The position numbers were made by a program, and so were the translations under genes. The notes beneath the pieces were generated by a model. It ran no database searches, was not told the DNA's origin, and saw only the letters and a list, made by a program, of their open reading frames with translations. Below are positions 26,288-35,235 of a stretch of 64,000 bases of DNA, one piece after another. The stretch lies in the NCBI RefSeq assembly GCF_012926615.1, contig NZ_JABBNU010000002.1, positions 124,001 through 188,000 of the forward strand, read 5' to 3'. The DNA comes from Marinigracilibium pacificum (GTDB taxonomy: Bacteria; Bacteroidota; Bacteroidia; Cytophagales; Cyclobacteriaceae). Numbering within the stretch: position 1 is the first letter of the stretch; the number at the start of each line of letters is the position of its first letter.

Positions 26288-26317
26288 TTGTATTGATGAT
26301 CGGTTAGGTGAATTGTT

Positions 26318-26367
26318 ATTATAAACAAAACAGCCGGTATCGGATATTAAACCCCACATACCGGCTG
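26318..26367 (-). terminator. Rho-independent terminator of hflX
   Basis: On the minus strand, CAGCCGGTAT (26367-26358) pairs with ATACCGGCTG (26340-26331) around a 17-base loop and is followed by TTTTGTTTATAAT. It lies 26 bases after the hflX stop. The perfect 10-bp GC-rich stem is convincing. Confidence 0.85.
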
Positions 26368-26392
26368 CATTAATTATTTTAAAAACTTTTTA

Positions 26393-27619
26393 TCAATCTT
26401 CTTCATACTTACCGTAGTAATAATCCGGTATAAGGAAATTAGGATATATCTCAAGATAACGATCTTTGACCAGTTCAAATAGCTTATCTCTCATTTCTTC
26501 AATATTCTCCTTTTTAGCCGCAGAAATAAATACCGCAGAAGTGTTTTCCTTGTTCATGTAACTGTTTTTCAGGTACTCAAGGCTAACTGGTCTTGTCTCA
26601 CCATCACGATGATTATCATCTTCCCAGTGCTCAAGATGAGCTCGATACTGGTCGATTTTATTAAATACAATCAGCGTTTGTTTATCTTTTGCTTCTAGCT
26701 CTGCCAGTGTTTCATCAACTACCTTCATATGATCTTCAAATGACGGATGGCTTACATCAACCACATGCATAAGAATATCTGCTTCTTTAACTTCATCAAG
26801 GGTTGATTTAAATGATTCAATCAGGTTGTGAGGAAGTTTTCTTATAAAACCTACTGTGTCCGAAAGAAGAAAAGGGATATTATGAATTGCTATTTTTCGA
26901 ACTGTTGAGTCTACTGTTGCAAAAAGTTTGTCCTCAGCCAGTACATCAGCTTTGGTCAATAATCTCATAATAGTAGACTTGCCGACGTTGGTATAACCTA
27001 CAAGAGCAACCCTAACTTCATTTTCTCTTCTTTTACGTTGTGTTTCCCGTTGTTTTTCAATCTTCTCAAGTTTCTTTTTAAGAACATTGATCTGGTTACG
27101 GATCATACGGCGGTCAGTCTCAATCTCTTTCTCACCGGCACCACCACGAGTTCCGGTTCCACCACGCTGACGTTCAAGGTGAGTCCACATTCGGGTTAGT
27201 CGAGGAAGTAAATATTCATTTCTCGCTAATTCTACTTGAGTTTTTGCCTGTGCGGTTTGGGCTCTTTTCAGGAATATGTCCAGAATTAGTAAGCTTCGGT
27301 CATAGATCTTTACTTGAAGCTCTCTTTCAAGGTTTCTTAATTGAGATGGAGTTAAATCATCATCAAATATAACAATATCAATTTCTTCAGCTTTAACTGC
27401 CGTTTGAATCTCTTCCAGCTTACCCTTTCCAACAAAAGTTCTAATGTCTGGTTTTTCGAGTTTTTGGTAGAATTTATATTTGGTCTTGATATTTAGAGTT
27501 GAAGCAAGAAACTCTAACTCATCAAGATACTCAAAAGCATGTTCTTCATTATCTCGTTTATCTATAACTGCCACCAGTACGGCTGTTTGCTTTACTGGTT
27601 TTGTGGATAACATCTTCAT
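26393..27619 (-). CDS. hflX: GTPase HflX, ribosome-splitting/rescue factor
   Basis: The protein has 408 residues, typical for HflX. The N-terminal HflX domain has KPDIRTFVGKGKLEEIQ and VIFDDDLTPSQLRNLE near residue 55-95, and a glycine-rich linker with ERQRGGTGTRGGAGEKEIETDRR near 150. The G domain has G1 VGYTNVGKST near 215, switch region VDSTVRKI, G3 DTVGFIRKLPHNLIESFKSTL and G4 FNKID. HflX binds the 50S subunit and splits stalled or stress-inactivated ribosomes. The gene is divergent from the glycosyltransferase gene, 83 bases apart, and ends at its own terminator. Confidence 0.97.
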   Translation of the reverse strand: MKMLSTKPVKQTAVLVAVIDKRDNEEHAFEYLDELEFLASTLNIKTKYKFYQKLEKPDIRTFVGKGKLEEIQTAVKAEEIDIVIFDDDLTPSQLRNLERELQVKIYDRSLLILDIFLKRAQTAQAKTQVELARNEYLLPRLTRMWTHLERQRGGTGTRGGAGEKEIETDRRMIRNQINVLKKKLEKIEKQRETQRKRRENEVRVALVGYTNVGKSTIMRLLTKADVLAEDKLFATVDSTVRKIAIHNIPFLLSDTVGFIRKLPHNLIESFKSTLDEVKEADILMHVVDVSHPSFEDHMKVVDETLAELEAKDKQTLIVFNKIDQYRAHLEHWEDDNHRDGETRPVSLEYLKNSYMNKENTSAVFISAAKKENIEEMRDKLFELVKDRYLEIYPNFLIPDYYYGKYEED

Positions 27620-27702
27620 ATATCGAGTTCCTTAATATTTAAGCAAATATCCATAGAAATATTCTATATTTACACTTTTAACAGCGAGAATAGATATAAT
27701 AT

Positions 27703-28836
27703 ATGGGGTCTCCAGATCTCAAAGCCAAGCGTATAGGGATTGTAGTTAATTCTGCATGGAATGTAATCAACTTTAGGAAGGGTATAATCCTTAACCTGCT
27801 CGACCGGGGATGCCAGGTATTTGCCTTTGTTCCTGAGGATAATTACGCAGATGATTTAAGAAAGTTGGGTGTTGAGGTTATTAATACTCCATTAAGTTCT
27901 ACTGGCGTTAATCCGGTTAATGATCTCAGATACCTAAATACTCTTTATAAACAGTTTAAAGAGATTAAACCTGATGTCTTACTTCAATATACGATAAAGC
28001 CAAATATATATGGAGCAATAGCAGCTTCAAGGTTAGGAATTCCCGTAATAAATAATGTTTCGGGGCTAGGTACAATGTTCTTAGGACGGAAAGTATTTTC
28101 TTCAATAGCTTTTCAGCTTTATAAACAAGCTTTTAAGAATGTTCCTTTGGTATTTTTTCAAAATGAAAGCGATAGAAGGTTTTTTCTTATTAATAAAATG
28201 ACCTCAAGAGAAAGATCAATGGTTATACCAGGGTCTGGGGTAGATGTTAATTACTTTAAACCTTTAAGTAAGCCTGTCAAATCAAAGAGTCTGGTATTTT
28301 TAATGATTGCCAGGTTAATTATTGAAAAAGGGATTTATGAATTTGCATATGCAGCAAGAAGGTTGAAGGAAGAATATCCTAATGTTGAATTTCAAATTTT
28401 AGGTGCTTTCGATCCTTCTCATCCACGATCTGTAAAGTCTGAAGATTTAGAATATTGGGTTAAAAACAGTATATTGAACTATTATGAGCCGGTAAATGAT
28501 GTGCGGCCACATATAATGAATTGTGATGCAATTGTTTTACCATCTTACAGAGAGGGAACATCAAAAACGTTGCTTGAAGGAGCCTCAATGGGGAGGCCAT
28601 TGATTGCTACTGATGTCCCGGGGTGCAGAGAAGTAGTAAGAAATAATACAAACGGACTTTTGTGTAAGGCTGGGGATTCTGAAAGTTTATATTTTACCTT
28701 AAAACAATTTATTGAACTTTCTTCAGCTGAAAGAGAGCAAATGGGGATAGAATCAAGGAAGTTTGTAGAAGGTCATTATAGTGAAGATCTGGTAATTAAT
28801 ACTTATTTGTCGGCAATTGATAGGCTTACTTCGTAA
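27703..28836 (+). CDS. Glycosyltransferase family 4 (GT-B fold), PglA-like
   Basis: This 377-residue cytoplasmic or membrane-associated enzyme has an N-terminal half of GT-B acceptor-side type (RIGIVVNSAWNVINFRKGI, VLLQYTIKPNIYGAIAASRLG, NNVSGLGTMFLG). The latter resemble PglA/WbpX-like transferases that act on undecaprenyl-diphospho-sugars. The C-terminal half has LVFLMIARLIIEKGIYEFA near residue 200 and the family-4 E-x7-E motif in SYREGTSKTLLEGASMG near 290. It probably adds a hexose or HexNAc to a lipid-linked glycan. It opens a plus-strand run with polysaccharide export genes, starting 2 or 62 bases before the Wza-like gene. Donor and acceptor unknown. Confidence 0.92.
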   Translation: MGSPDLKAKRIGIVVNSAWNVINFRKGIILNLLDRGCQVFAFVPEDNYADDLRKLGVEVINTPLSSTGVNPVNDLRYLNTLYKQFKEIKPDVLLQYTIKPNIYGAIAASRLGIPVINNVSGLGTMFLGRKVFSSIAFQLYKQAFKNVPLVFFQNESDRRFFLINKMTSRERSMVIPGSGVDVNYFKPLSKPVKSKSLVFLMIARLIIEKGIYEFAYAARRLKEEYPNVEFQILGAFDPSHPRSVKSEDLEYWVKNSILNYYEPVNDVRPHIMNCDAIVLPSYREGTSKTLLEGASMGRPLIATDVPGCREVVRNNTNGLLCKAGDSESLYFTLKQFIELSSAEREQMGIESRKFVEGHYSEDLVINTYLSAIDRLTS

Positions 28837-28898
28837 TTATGTTAATAAAATTTCTTAATCGGAAAACACTTTTTATTTTTACGCATAATATTTTTTCA

Positions 28899-29669
28899 AT
28901 GCATAGATTGTTATTTTTATTTCTAGTGGTGATTTCACTGAGCTCGTGTGGCTACAAGTCACATATTATGTTTAGTGACATAAGTGCGGATGAATCATCT
29001 CCATATTTGAAGCTACAGGCAAATAATACGATTAGTCAATATCGGCTTGAAGCCTTCGACAGAATAACAGTCGATGTATATACAAATGAGGGCGAAAGGA
29101 TTATTGATCCAGATCTCGAACTTATTCCTGAAACTGCCGGACAAGGCATTCAATCAAAGCCAAGACCTGAATATGTGGTGCAATCCGACGGTTACGTTAG
29201 GTTACCAATGATAGGAAGAGTTTATGCGCTAGGGTTAACGTTGGAAGAATTAAATCAACTACTTGCAGACGAATATAGTGAGTTTTATTTTGAACCTTAT
29301 GTGCTGTCATCATATGCAAACAAGAGAGTTGTGGTTTTAGGTGCACCAGGAGGACAAGTAGTTCCTCTTCTTAATGAAAACACGAATCTTCTTGAAATTT
29401 TAGCCTTGGCAGGAGGGATTTCTAGTGATATGAGAGCTGATAATATCAGGCTCATCCGGGGTGACCTTAATAATCCTGAAGTGTTTTTAATTGATCTTTC
29501 AACAATTGAAGGGATGACAAAAGCTCAAACACGGGTAGAATCGGGAGATATTATCTATATTGAACCAGTAGTCAGACCAGCAAACAGAGCATTTAGAGAT
29601 GCAGCTCCATTCGTGGGGACAATTTCAGGTATTTTGACAATTATATTGATATTTACGACCAACCTTTGA
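28899..29669 (+). CDS. Wza-like polysaccharide export outer-membrane lipoprotein
   Basis: About 256 residues from the ATG at 28899, which gives a proper lipoprotein signal (LFLVVISLSSCGYKS, lipidated Cys17). An in-frame ATG at 28839 would place 20 extra polar residues before it. The Poly_export domain (YRLEAFDRITVDVYTN, YVVQSDGYVRLPMIGRVYALGLTLEEL) is followed by an SLBB-like domain (KRVVVLGAPGGQVVPLLNENTNLLEILALAGG). A C-terminal hydrophobic helix (TISGILTIILIFT) could span the outer membrane as in Wza. Its TGA overlaps the TTG start of the Wzc-like kinase. It forms the outer-membrane channel for capsule or exopolysaccharide. Confidence 0.93.
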   Translation: MHRLLFLFLVVISLSSCGYKSHIMFSDISADESSPYLKLQANNTISQYRLEAFDRITVDVYTNEGERIIDPDLELIPETAGQGIQSKPRPEYVVQSDGYVRLPMIGRVYALGLTLEELNQLLADEYSEFYFEPYVLSSYANKRVVVLGAPGGQVVPLLNENTNLLEILALAGGISSDMRADNIRLIRGDLNNPEVFLIDLSTIEGMTKAQTRVESGDIIYIEPVVRPANRAFRDAAPFVGTISGILTIILIFTTNL

Positions 29670-32068
29670 GAGATAAAAATTACGATATCGGAGTGAGATC
29701 ATCAGGATTGGGTGATGAAGAGAGAAGTACAGGTGTTGATTGGGAAAAATTTCTGACTATTTTCCGCAAGTCGATTCCTTTTGTGATACTAATTATTGCG
29801 TTGGCTGTATCTGCCGCTGTGTTTTATGTCAGATATATTCCTCCATTATTTGAATCTTCTTCAGAGCTTAAACTTGATGTTAAGGAAGAGACTGCTGTAA
29901 TAGGTTTTGGAATTGATCCGCAAAAAAATAATATGAATGCTCTATCGGGTGAGATGGAGCTGCTAAGGTCAAAAGTGTTTTTTTCCAGACTTATCGATAG
30001 CTTAGATATTGATGTAACTATAAGAACCACTTTCGGTAATTTTAAAAACGAAGAAAGATATAAAAACAAGCCTTTTAAGGTAGCCTATAAAGCTTCGGGA
30101 AGCGAAATCTTTAACAGGCTATTTAATGTTCACATTTCCTCGATGACAAATTATGAATTGTCATATGATTTAGGTGGGGTCTCTCAAAAGTTTAATGGAG
30201 TTTTTGGTAAGCCTTTAGTTATAAATAGTGGTGTTATTACTCTTACTCTAACAGAGAATTATGCTAAAGGTGAAGGTTTTGATGATTATAGCTTTATTAT
30301 TAATAGTCGTGAATCTCAGATTGGTTACATTCAGAATAGCTTAAAGGTTGAAGCTCAATCCTTAGCTGCAAATACAATTAAAATTACATTTACAGATAAT
30401 GATAAGTATAAGGCTTACGATGTTGTAAATGCAATTGATTCGTTGTATTTGGAGTATTCCAGAGAGCAGAAAATGCAAGCAAATAAACAGAAGATTGCAT
30501 TTTTAGAAGAACAGATGAGTAATACAGCTCAGAATCTGGAAAATTATGAGAATTACTTTGAGAACTTCACTATTGAAAATCAAACAGTTGATCTTCAGCA
30601 AGATATGTCAAAGGCTATCGGGTTTCTAAATGAACTGGATAGTCAGAAAAGAGCACTCAGAATCTATAAAATAAAAATAGATAAAGTTCAGTCTCAATTA
30701 GAAAATGATGACCAATTGGAGATAGGCTCCTTAACCCTTGAGAATTTCCCGAAAACTATTACTGAGCTTATTATCAATATCAATACCCTTGAGAACGAAA
30801 GACTACAGTTGCTGGAGAAATACAATGAAAATACCTACGCAGTAAGGAAGCTTAATAATGAACTTAATGTTTATAGAGGAGAGTTAAATGATCAGCTGGC
30901 CTACCTTGAAAAGAATGTCAATGAAGAATTAAGTCGAATTCAGTCTCAAAAATCTAATCTTGGAGGCGACTTTAAGTCAATGCCATCCAAGGGAACTCAG
31001 TATAACAAGGCTAAAAGATTTTATGAGTTACAAGAGGAAATTTATTTGACTCTGGCTCAAAATAAAATGGAGTTTGAAATTGCTCAGGCTGGTACTATTC
31101 CTGAATTCACAATATTATCGAGTGCTACATTACCAGTTAGTCCAATAAGACCTAACCCATTGCTTGCTTATGCGATAGCTGTTGTAAGCGCAATGTTTTT
31201 GTCTTTAGTGTTTATTGCTTCCAGATATATCCTTCATGATAAGATTACAAGTCAAAGCGAATTAGAGCGTTTGACAACTACACCGGTGTTAGGAGTTATT
31301 CCAAAATATAAGAAGGAAAAGCTTGAAAACACAAGATTGATAGTAAATGATAACCCCAGGTCAATGGTCAGTGAATCATTGAGGTCCATTCGGACAAATA
31401 TGGACTTTTTACATCAAAGCTCGGGGCATAGGGTTATAACTGTTTCATCAACTGTTAGTGGTGAAGGAAAAACATTCGTATCGGTTAACCTAGGAGGAAT
31501 AATTGCTATGTCTGGGTTCAAAGTAATTGTGCTTGATCTGGATATGAGGAAGCCAAAGGTTAATTTAGCTTTTGATGAGGAGTTTATGACTACTGGCATG
31601 AGTACCTTACTAATAGGTAAGCATGATTTGGATCAAACAATACGAAGTACTAAGCAGGAAAATTTATATTATATACCTTCTGGTCCTACACCTCCAAATC
31701 CATCAGAATTATTGATGGGTGAGTCATTTAAAGAGGTAATTAGAAAGCTTAGGTCTCAATTTGATGTTGTAATTCTCGATACACCTCCTGTCGGAATAGT
31801 TTCAGATGGGGTGATGGCAATGAAACTTTCAGATCTTTCAGTTTATGTAGTGAGAGCTGATTATAGTAAGAGGAAATTTATCAAAACTCTAAATCGCTTA
31901 AAACATATAAACAGATTTAAGAATATCTCAGTTATAATAAATGACTTAAGTTTGCATTCTATTAATAAAGGTTATGGTTATAACTACGGCTATGGATATT
32001 ATGCAGAAGATGAAGAATCTGGTATCAAGCCGAAGAAGATATTGCGATTTTTAAAAAAGGAAGGATAA
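29666..32068 (+). CDS. Wzc-like chain-length regulator / BY-type tyrosine autokinase
   Basis: This 800-residue inner-membrane protein has an N-terminal Wzz domain with a membrane helix near 31-50 (FVILIIALAVSAAVFYV), a long periplasmic coiled-coil region and a second membrane helix near 500. The C-terminal BY-kinase domain has Walker A TVSGEGKTFVSVN near residue 600, Walker A' VIVLDLDMRKPKVN and Walker B VVILDTPPVG. A Tyr/Gly tail (YGYNYGYGYYAEDEE) provides autophosphorylation sites. No ATG is available near the start. The TTG at 29666 overlaps the upstream stop (TTGA), and a GTG lies at 29693. It controls polymer length and export with the Wza-like protein. The adjacent CpsB-like phosphatase should dephosphorylate its tail. 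Confidence 0.94.
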   Translation: MRDKNYDIGVRSSGLGDEERSTGVDWEKFLTIFRKSIPFVILIIALAVSAAVFYVRYIPPLFESSSELKLDVKEETAVIGFGIDPQKNNMNALSGEMELLRSKVFFSRLIDSLDIDVTIRTTFGNFKNEERYKNKPFKVAYKASGSEIFNRLFNVHISSMTNYELSYDLGGVSQKFNGVFGKPLVINSGVITLTLTENYAKGEGFDDYSFIINSRESQIGYIQNSLKVEAQSLAANTIKITFTDNDKYKAYDVVNAIDSLYLEYSREQKMQANKQKIAFLEEQMSNTAQNLENYENYFENFTIENQTVDLQQDMSKAIGFLNELDSQKRALRIYKIKIDKVQSQLENDDQLEIGSLTLENFPKTITELIININTLENERLQLLEKYNENTYAVRKLNNELNVYRGELNDQLAYLEKNVNEELSRIQSQKSNLGGDFKSMPSKGTQYNKAKRFYELQEEIYLTLAQNKMEFEIAQAGTIPEFTILSSATLPVSPIRPNPLLAYAIAVVSAMFLSLVFIASRYILHDKITSQSELERLTTTPVLGVIPKYKKEKLENTRLIVNDNPRSMVSESLRSIRTNMDFLHQSSGHRVITVSSTVSGEGKTFVSVNLGGIIAMSGFKVIVLDLDMRKPKVNLAFDEEFMTTGMSTLLIGKHDLDQTIRSTKQENLYYIPSGPTPPNPSELLMGESFKEVIRKLRSQFDVVILDTPPVGIVSDGVMAMKLSDLSVYVVRADYSKRKFIKTLNRLKHINRFKNISVIINDLSLHSINKGYGYNYGYGYYAEDEESGIKPKKILRFLKKEG

Positions 32069-32797
32069 TTGGTGTTTTCACTTTTCAGGTCGACAAAGAA
32101 GGTTAAACAGCTACCCTTCAAAGTAGATATGCACTCTCACATTCTGCCAGGGATTGATGATGGAGTGAAGACTGTAGAAGAAGGGGTAGAAGTTGTAAAG
32201 AAATTTCAAGCTCTGGGCTATGAGAAATTGATAGCTACTCCTCATATAATGAGTGATTTTTATAAAAATACTCCTGTTACTATCAGTAATGCCTATCATG
32301 AGTTAACTAAAGCACTAGATAAGGAAGGTGTTAATATAGAAATAGAATATGCCGCTGAGTATTATTTGGATGATTCTTTTTCAGAAAAAGTTGAAAATGA
32401 TGAGCAATTATTAACATTTGGAGATAACTATTTGTTGTTTGAAACATCTTATATTAATCCTCCGGTTAACATTGAAGAAGTTATATTTCTACTATTTTCA
32501 AAAGGAATAAGACCTGTTTGGGCTCATCCGGAGAGATATCCCTATTTATTTGAGAGGAAATTATATGAGAGAATGAAGCAAAGAGGGGTTCTGTTTCAGC
32601 TTAATGCAAATAGTTTGGGTGGATACTATTCTCCACAGGCAAAAAAACATGCTGAGAGGTTGGTGAAAGAAAAAGCAATTGACTTTGTCGGTTCTGATTG
32701 CCATAAGCTAAAACACCTAAATTACCTTGAAGACCTAATGAATAAGAAGGTTTTTAAGGCATTATTAGAAAAAAAGTATTTGAATCAGTCATTATGA
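32069..32797 (+). CDS. PHP-family manganese-dependent tyrosine phosphatase (CpsB/YwqE-like)
   Basis: This 242-residue protein has PHP-domain metal motifs: DMHSHILPGIDDG (His22 and His24), IATPHIMSDFY, a glutamate in EYAAEYYLDD, PVWAHPERYPYL and VGSDCHKL. These match CpsB/YwqE, which dephosphorylate BY-kinases, and the substrate kinase is encoded immediately upstream with no gap between stop and start. The only start codons before the first metal motif are TTG (32069) and GTG (32072). The first in-frame ATG is Met21 inside the HxH motif and cannot be the start. The last codons overlap the next gene by four bases. The CpsB/BY-kinase pairing is well known; the specific pairing here is from position. 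Confidence 0.93.
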   Translation: MVFSLFRSTKKVKQLPFKVDMHSHILPGIDDGVKTVEEGVEVVKKFQALGYEKLIATPHIMSDFYKNTPVTISNAYHELTKALDKEGVNIEIEYAAEYYLDDSFSEKVENDEQLLTFGDNYLLFETSYINPPVNIEEVIFLLFSKGIRPVWAHPERYPYLFERKLYERMKQRGVLFQLNANSLGGYYSPQAKKHAERLVKEKAIDFVGSDCHKLKHLNYLEDLMNKKVFKALLEKKYLNQSL

Positions 32798-33762
32798 TTT
32801 TGATAACAGGAAGTAGTGGATTGCTAGGTAGGTATATTACAGAGAAGTTTTCTGTTGAAGGACATGAGGTTGTTGCTACTTACAATAAAAACAGACCTGA
32901 TAAGGACTATCTTTCAAATCCTGCAAATGTTACATATGAGCAATGTTGCTTGAGTGATTATGATAAGCTTTCGGAACTTATTAAAAAAGCTGATTATGTA
33001 ATACATGCAGCTGCTCTGGTATCCTTTAATCCTGGTAAAAAGGACAAAATGTTTTATACCAATGTAAAAGGCACTGAAAACATTGTAAATATTTGTCTCA
33101 AGCAGGGTAATAAACCGCTAATGTATGTGTCTTCTGTTGCAGCTTTAGGAAGAAATAAAAATACTTCTGTTATTGATGAAAATAATAAGTGGGAAGATTC
33201 GAGTCTTAATAGCAATTATGCGGTTAGTAAATATTTAGCTGAACAGGAAGTCTGGAGAGGGTCAATGGAAGGATTGCCTGTCACAATAGTTAATCCGTCA
33301 ACAGTTTTAGGTGTTTCTGAAACAGATACGAGTTCTATGCAGTTTGTAAAAATGTTAAAAGATGGTAGTGTCTTTTATCCCGGAGGTATGATGAACTGGG
33401 TTGATGTTAGAGATGTAGCAGAAAAAATCTATCAACTGTTTGAAAAGAAAATTACCGATCAGCGATTTATTTTGAATGCCGGGTCAGCAACTTATCAACA
33501 TTTATTCAAGGAAGCATCTTTGATATCAGGGCAAAGTTCTCCAAAAATAAAGGTAGGCAAACCTGTTTTGTCAGTTGCCTCTTTTTTTGATATGATAAAA
33601 TCAGCTATTACAGGCTCAGATAGGGTAGTGACTAGCGAAACTATCAGGATATCAGGGGCTAAGATCGAATACTCATCAGAGAAAATAAAACAAACCTTGA
33701 AGTCAGATTTCCGTTCATTGCAAGAGACGTTGAAATGGATTTTAACTGTTGATCAAAAGTAA
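32794..33762 (+). CDS. Extended SDR, NAD-dependent epimerase/dehydratase-like
   Basis: This 322-residue protein has the N-terminal dinucleotide fold MILITGSSGLLGRYI, the HAAALVSF motif near 70, the catalytic serine in MYVSSVAALG and YxxxK in NYAVSKYLAEQEV near 144-148. VNPSTVLGVSE and WVDVRDVAEKIYQLF follow. This is the pattern of extended SDRs similar to dihydroflavonol-reductase or UDP-sugar-epimerase relatives. It overlaps the phosphatase gene by 4 bases (ATGA), so it belongs to the export transcript. It could modify a nucleotide sugar or a lipid intermediate, but nothing in the sequence settles the substrate. Confidence 0.88.
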   Translation: MILITGSSGLLGRYITEKFSVEGHEVVATYNKNRPDKDYLSNPANVTYEQCCLSDYDKLSELIKKADYVIHAAALVSFNPGKKDKMFYTNVKGTENIVNICLKQGNKPLMYVSSVAALGRNKNTSVIDENNKWEDSSLNSNYAVSKYLAEQEVWRGSMEGLPVTIVNPSTVLGVSETDTSSMQFVKMLKDGSVFYPGGMMNWVDVRDVAEKIYQLFEKKITDQRFILNAGSATYQHLFKEASLISGQSSPKIKVGKPVLSVASFFDMIKSAITGSDRVVTSETIRISGAKIEYSSEKIKQTLKSDFRSLQETLKWILTVDQK

Positions 33763-33825
33763 TTGAAAAGTCGTATTTAAATTTCGTCTTTTTTCTTATC
33801 TTAAAATCATTAACAATGATATCCT

Positions 33826-35235
33826 ATGGGAGAATATTCACGATTGAACCGTGAAGAGAGGGAGTTACTCAAATGGTTTGAAGAAAGTCTGGTCAATGAC
33901 CGGATGTTATTTATAGATGTTGAGCAATTTGAAGACATCATTGAGCTTTACATCGAAATGGAAAAGTACAGTAAAGCATTAAAAGCTTGTGATACTGCAC
34001 TTGCTCAATATCCGTTTTCAGTCGATATCATGTTATTAAAGTCTAAAGTCTACACAAGGACTGACAGACTTGAAGAAGCATTAGAAATGCTTGATTCTGC
34101 CTCTAATTTTCAACCTGGGGATATTGAAATCGCCATGTTGAGAGGAAATATCTGTTCATTACAAGGTGAGTATGATAGAGCCATAGAAATTTACGAGGAA
34201 GCAATTGAGCGCGCTGAAGAAAAGGACGAGCTTTATTATAACTTAGGTCTAACATATCAGACTATCGGCAGGTTTGACCATGCCATAGATGTTTATAAGC
34301 AATGCATTGAACTTAATATGTATCATGAAAATGCATTGTATGAATTAGCCTATTGTCTGGATGTGACAGGCAAACTCGAATCTAGCGTTGATTATTATCA
34401 AAAATTCATTGATTCTGATCCATATTCGGCAGTTGCCTGGTATAACCTAGGTATAGTTTATAGTAAGCTTAAAAAGTTTGATAAAGCGATTGATGCTTAT
34501 CAATATGCAGTATATATCGATGATGACTTTGCGTCAGCGTGGTATAATCTGGGGAATTCATATATGACAACCGATGAGTTTGAGAAAGCTCATGAAGCGT
34601 ATGAAAAAACTCTTGATATAGAAGGGCCTAGTGCAGAGGTATATTGTAGTCTTGGAAATGCTTACGAAAAGCTTGAAGATTATAAGTCAGCTCTTAAATA
34701 CTACCATAAAGCAATAAAAAAGGATAAATTATATCATGAGGCTTTATTTAGCCTTGCTTTATGCTTAAACAAACAAGATAAAAACTTTGAAGCATTACAT
34801 TTTATAAATAAGGCTATTGAAATTGAACCTATGAATGCAGACTATCTGGTTGCATTAGGTCAGATTGAATATAAAGCCGGAAATTATAAAGAAAGTATAG
34901 AAGCTTTTGAAAATGCATGTAATCATGCTCCTTTAAATGCAGACATCTGGTTAGACTGGTCATTTATATATTATGACCTTCAAGAGTTTGACGAAGCAAG
35001 TAATGTAATATCAGAAGCAATAGAAGAGTTGCCTGAGGAGGCAGAGCTCTATTACAGGATGACAATTTACTTGTTTTGCGAAGGTAAATACCAGGAAGCA
35101 TTTAATTATCTTGAAAATGCATTAGTTTTGGACTTCGAAAAACATACGGTGCTTTATGAGTTCTTTCCAAAAGTAGAAACTCAAAAGGCATTGTTTAAAA
35201 TAATTGAGCAGTTTAGAAATAACGATACTGAATGA
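33826..35235 (+). CDS. TPR-repeat protein
   Basis: This 469-residue soluble protein is built almost entirely of tetratricopeptide repeats. Examples are YSKALKACDTALAQYPFS near 50, EYDRAIEIYEEAIERA, GRFDHAIDVYKQCIEL, YNLGIVYSKLKKFDKAID, WYNLGNSYMTTDEFEKAHEAY and NYKESIEAFENACNHAP. Roughly eleven repeats are recognisable from about residue 40 to 440. No signal peptide or membrane segment. TPR proteins are scaffolds. Its stop overlaps the start of the phosphosulfolactate synthase gene by 4 bases, so the two are translationally coupled. The 63-base gap after the SDR gene may hold a weak internal promoter but I see no clear one. Confidence 0.92.
   Translation: MGEYSRLNREERELLKWFEESLVNDRMLFIDVEQFEDIIELYIEMEKYSKALKACDTALAQYPFSVDIMLLKSKVYTRTDRLEEALEMLDSASNFQPGDIEIAMLRGNICSLQGEYDRAIEIYEEAIERAEEKDELYYNLGLTYQTIGRFDHAIDVYKQCIELNMYHENALYELAYCLDVTGKLESSVDYYQKFIDSDPYSAVAWYNLGIVYSKLKKFDKAIDAYQYAVYIDDDFASAWYNLGNSYMTTDEFEKAHEAYEKTLDIEGPSAEVYCSLGNAYEKLEDYKSALKYYHKAIKKDKLYHEALFSLALCLNKQDKNFEALHFINKAIEIEPMNADYLVALGQIEYKAGNYKESIEAFENACNHAPLNADIWLDWSFIYYDLQEFDEASNVISEAIEELPEEAELYYRMTIYLFCEGKYQEAFNYLENALVLDFEKHTVLYEFFPKVETQKALFKIIEQFRNNDTE

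Noticed and set aside
26288-26359. Longer SDR protein starting at 26359
   Set aside because: That ATG lies in the hflX terminator stem. The classical SDR N-terminus starts at 26287.
27620-27702. Possible promoters between hflX and the glycosyltransferase gene
   Set aside because: GATATTTG and TATATTTA each resemble the -7 consensus with one mismatch but neither has a convincing -33 element, so no feature was called.
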